5,785 bases of DNA, taken from the NCBI GenBank assembly GCA_018265835.1, contig JABLYK010000067.1:1-5785 (forward strand). The letters run 5' to 3'. Every line of letters begins with the position of its first letter. Position 1 is the stretch's first letter. Made by a program: the position numbers and the translations under genes. The notes beneath the pieces were generated by a model, which was not told the origin of the DNA, made no database searches, and saw nothing but the letters and a program-made list of their open reading frames with translations. This DNA is from Oscillospiraceae bacterium. GTDB taxonomy: Bacteria > Bacillota > Clostridia > Oscillospirales > Oscillospiraceae. Positions 5,448 through 5,785 of this stretch are shown here, in pieces.

Positions 5448-5600
5448 CTATCTTCGGCTTTTCCATCCCGATTTTTGCTTTTTCTTTTCGCCGCCTTGAT
5501 CCCTTTGCCTACGTGCATTTCCTTTTTGGTGTTTGTCTTTTGTGCGCTTATCACTACCATTTCGTTTTGAATGCTCACTATAATAGTAAATAATTAAAGG
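5448..5600 (-). pseudogene. C-terminal tail of a polymorphic (Rhs-type) toxin, 5' truncated
   Basis: Reading the minus strand from about 5600 to TAG at 5448-5450 gives 50 residues with no initiation codon. It starts with LIIYYYSEHSKRNGSDKR and continues with the basic motif KDKHQKGNARRQRDQGGEKK, ending KSGWKSRR. The 'KHxKGxxRRxRDxGGEK' pattern followed by a short basic end resembles the extreme C-terminus of many nuclease-type Rhs/WapA-like toxins of Firmicutes. The rest of the toxin is missing: upstream the frame runs into the tRNA-Leu terminator, so the fragment cannot be a working gene. It is followed after 30 bases by the two-repeat protein, consistent with a toxin/immunity pair in which only the toxin's end survived. 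The remnant is directly visible in translation; the family assignment is from motif resemblance and has not been searched. Confidence 0.55.
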
Positions 5601-5621
5601 AGGAGCAAGGGAGCGCAGACG

Positions 5622-5658
5622 AAAAAATCCGGCAGCTCATTTTGAGCTGCCGGATTTT
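5622..5658 (-). terminator. Strong Rho-independent terminator after tRNA-Leu
   Basis: A perfect 16-bp stem (5624-5639 with 5643-5658, 3-base loop) is followed on the minus strand by a T run (six T in 5622-5627, partly inside the stem). It lies about 30 bases after the tRNA 3' end. The stem's symmetry gives a shorter TTTT on the plus strand as well. The AT-rich island begins immediately beyond it. Confidence 0.9.
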
Positions 5659-5661
5659 GAG

Positions 5662-5680
5662 CGGAGCAGACTTTGCTCCG
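5662..5680 (-). other. Small hairpin between tRNA-Leu and its terminator
   Basis: CGGAGCA (5662-5668) and TGCTCCG (5674-5680) form a 7-bp stem with a 5-base loop just after the tRNA 3' end. It has no T run of its own and may be a 3' trailer structure involved in tRNA processing or a stacked stem preceding the terminator. Confidence 0.45.
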
Positions 5681-5686
5681 ACGCCG

Positions 5687-5771
5687 TGGTGCCGGTGGCC
5701 GGACTCGAACCGGCACGCCTTGCGGCACTTGATTTTGAGTCAAGCACGTCTACCAATTCCATCACACCGGC
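5687..5771 (-). tRNA. tRNA-Leu (anticodon CAA)
   Basis: The acceptor strands GCCGGTG (5771-5765) and CACCGGC (5697-5691) pair perfectly and are followed by discriminator A and an encoded CCA (5689-5687). The anticodon stem CTTGA/TCAAG encloses the loop CTCAAAA, giving anticodon CAA, which reads the leucine codon TTG. The T arm carries the canonical GGTTCGAGTCC. A long variable arm with a short GCC/GGC stem is present, as expected for the class II tRNA-Leu, and the D loop contains TTGGTAGAC. The length is 85 nt with CCA. tRNA-Leu genes are common neighbours of horizontally acquired DNA, and here an AT-rich island starts just past the terminator. Confidence 0.95.
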
Positions 5772-5785
5772 AAATTCGGCTGTTT

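Noticed and set aside
5411..5579. Alternative minus-strand frame over the toxin-tail interval, with an internal ATG at 5560
   Set aside because: It lacks a ribosome binding site, overlaps the start of the two-repeat gene, and its product looks like a frame shadow. The frame ending at 5448 gives the coherent KHQKG/RDQGGEK motif.
5687..5771. Integration site (att) formed by a repeat of the tRNA-Leu 3' end
   Set aside because: No second copy of the tRNA 3' sequence is visible at the island's other edge or elsewhere in the window, and no integrase gene is present.

Overview
The window looks like chromosomal DNA of a GC-rich gut Firmicute, most likely a clostridial relative of the Oscillospiraceae/Oscillospirales. 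This rests on a lipoteichoic-acid-synthase-type enzyme, a bile salt hydrolase, an SLH-domain remnant and a bacterial Ig-like domain protein, together with Gram-positive-style ribosome binding sites (AAGGAGG, GGAGGT). The taxon is an inference from gene content and composition, not from a marker gene.

Layout. Bases 1-131 are the 3' end of a plus-strand Ig-like-domain surface protein. Everything else is on the minus strand and is read from high to low coordinates. A shared hairpin (146-180) separates the convergent Ig-like gene and a polytopic LTA-synthase/phosphoglycerol-transferase-type sulfatase (186-2117), which has a near-consensus sigma-70 promoter at 2181-2209. Next comes a damaged locus: the first ~106 codons of a phzF-family gene (2918 down to ~2601) run directly into the last ~90 codons of an SLH-domain protein (to 2327), out of frame. 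Beyond it is an intact bile salt hydrolase (3079-4047).

From about 4205 to 5600 base composition drops visibly to AT-rich. This island lies between the bsh upstream region and a tRNA-Leu(CAA) gene (5687-5771) with its strong terminator. In minus-strand order it contains: an unlisted, start-less C-terminal tail of about 50 residues (5600-5448) that resembles the basic end of Rhs/polymorphic-toxin proteins; a 178-residue acidic protein made of two degenerate copies of one ~80-residue unit (5417-4881); a Gly/Ala-rich 49-codon fragment in frame just after that gene's stop (4880-4731), resembling the pretoxin linker of such toxins; and a 143-residue membrane protein of unknown function (4669-4238). 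The order tail / small protein / linker fragment / small protein is what a decayed array of displaced toxin tips with their immunity genes would look like. That reading is the main hypothesis of this annotation and is an inference from motif resemblance and gene order, not proven.

The surface-polymer enzyme, SLH remnant and Ig-like protein suggest cell-envelope functions around the bile salt hydrolase, but nothing in the sequence shows that these genes act in one pathway; each has its own terminator or promoter-like signals.
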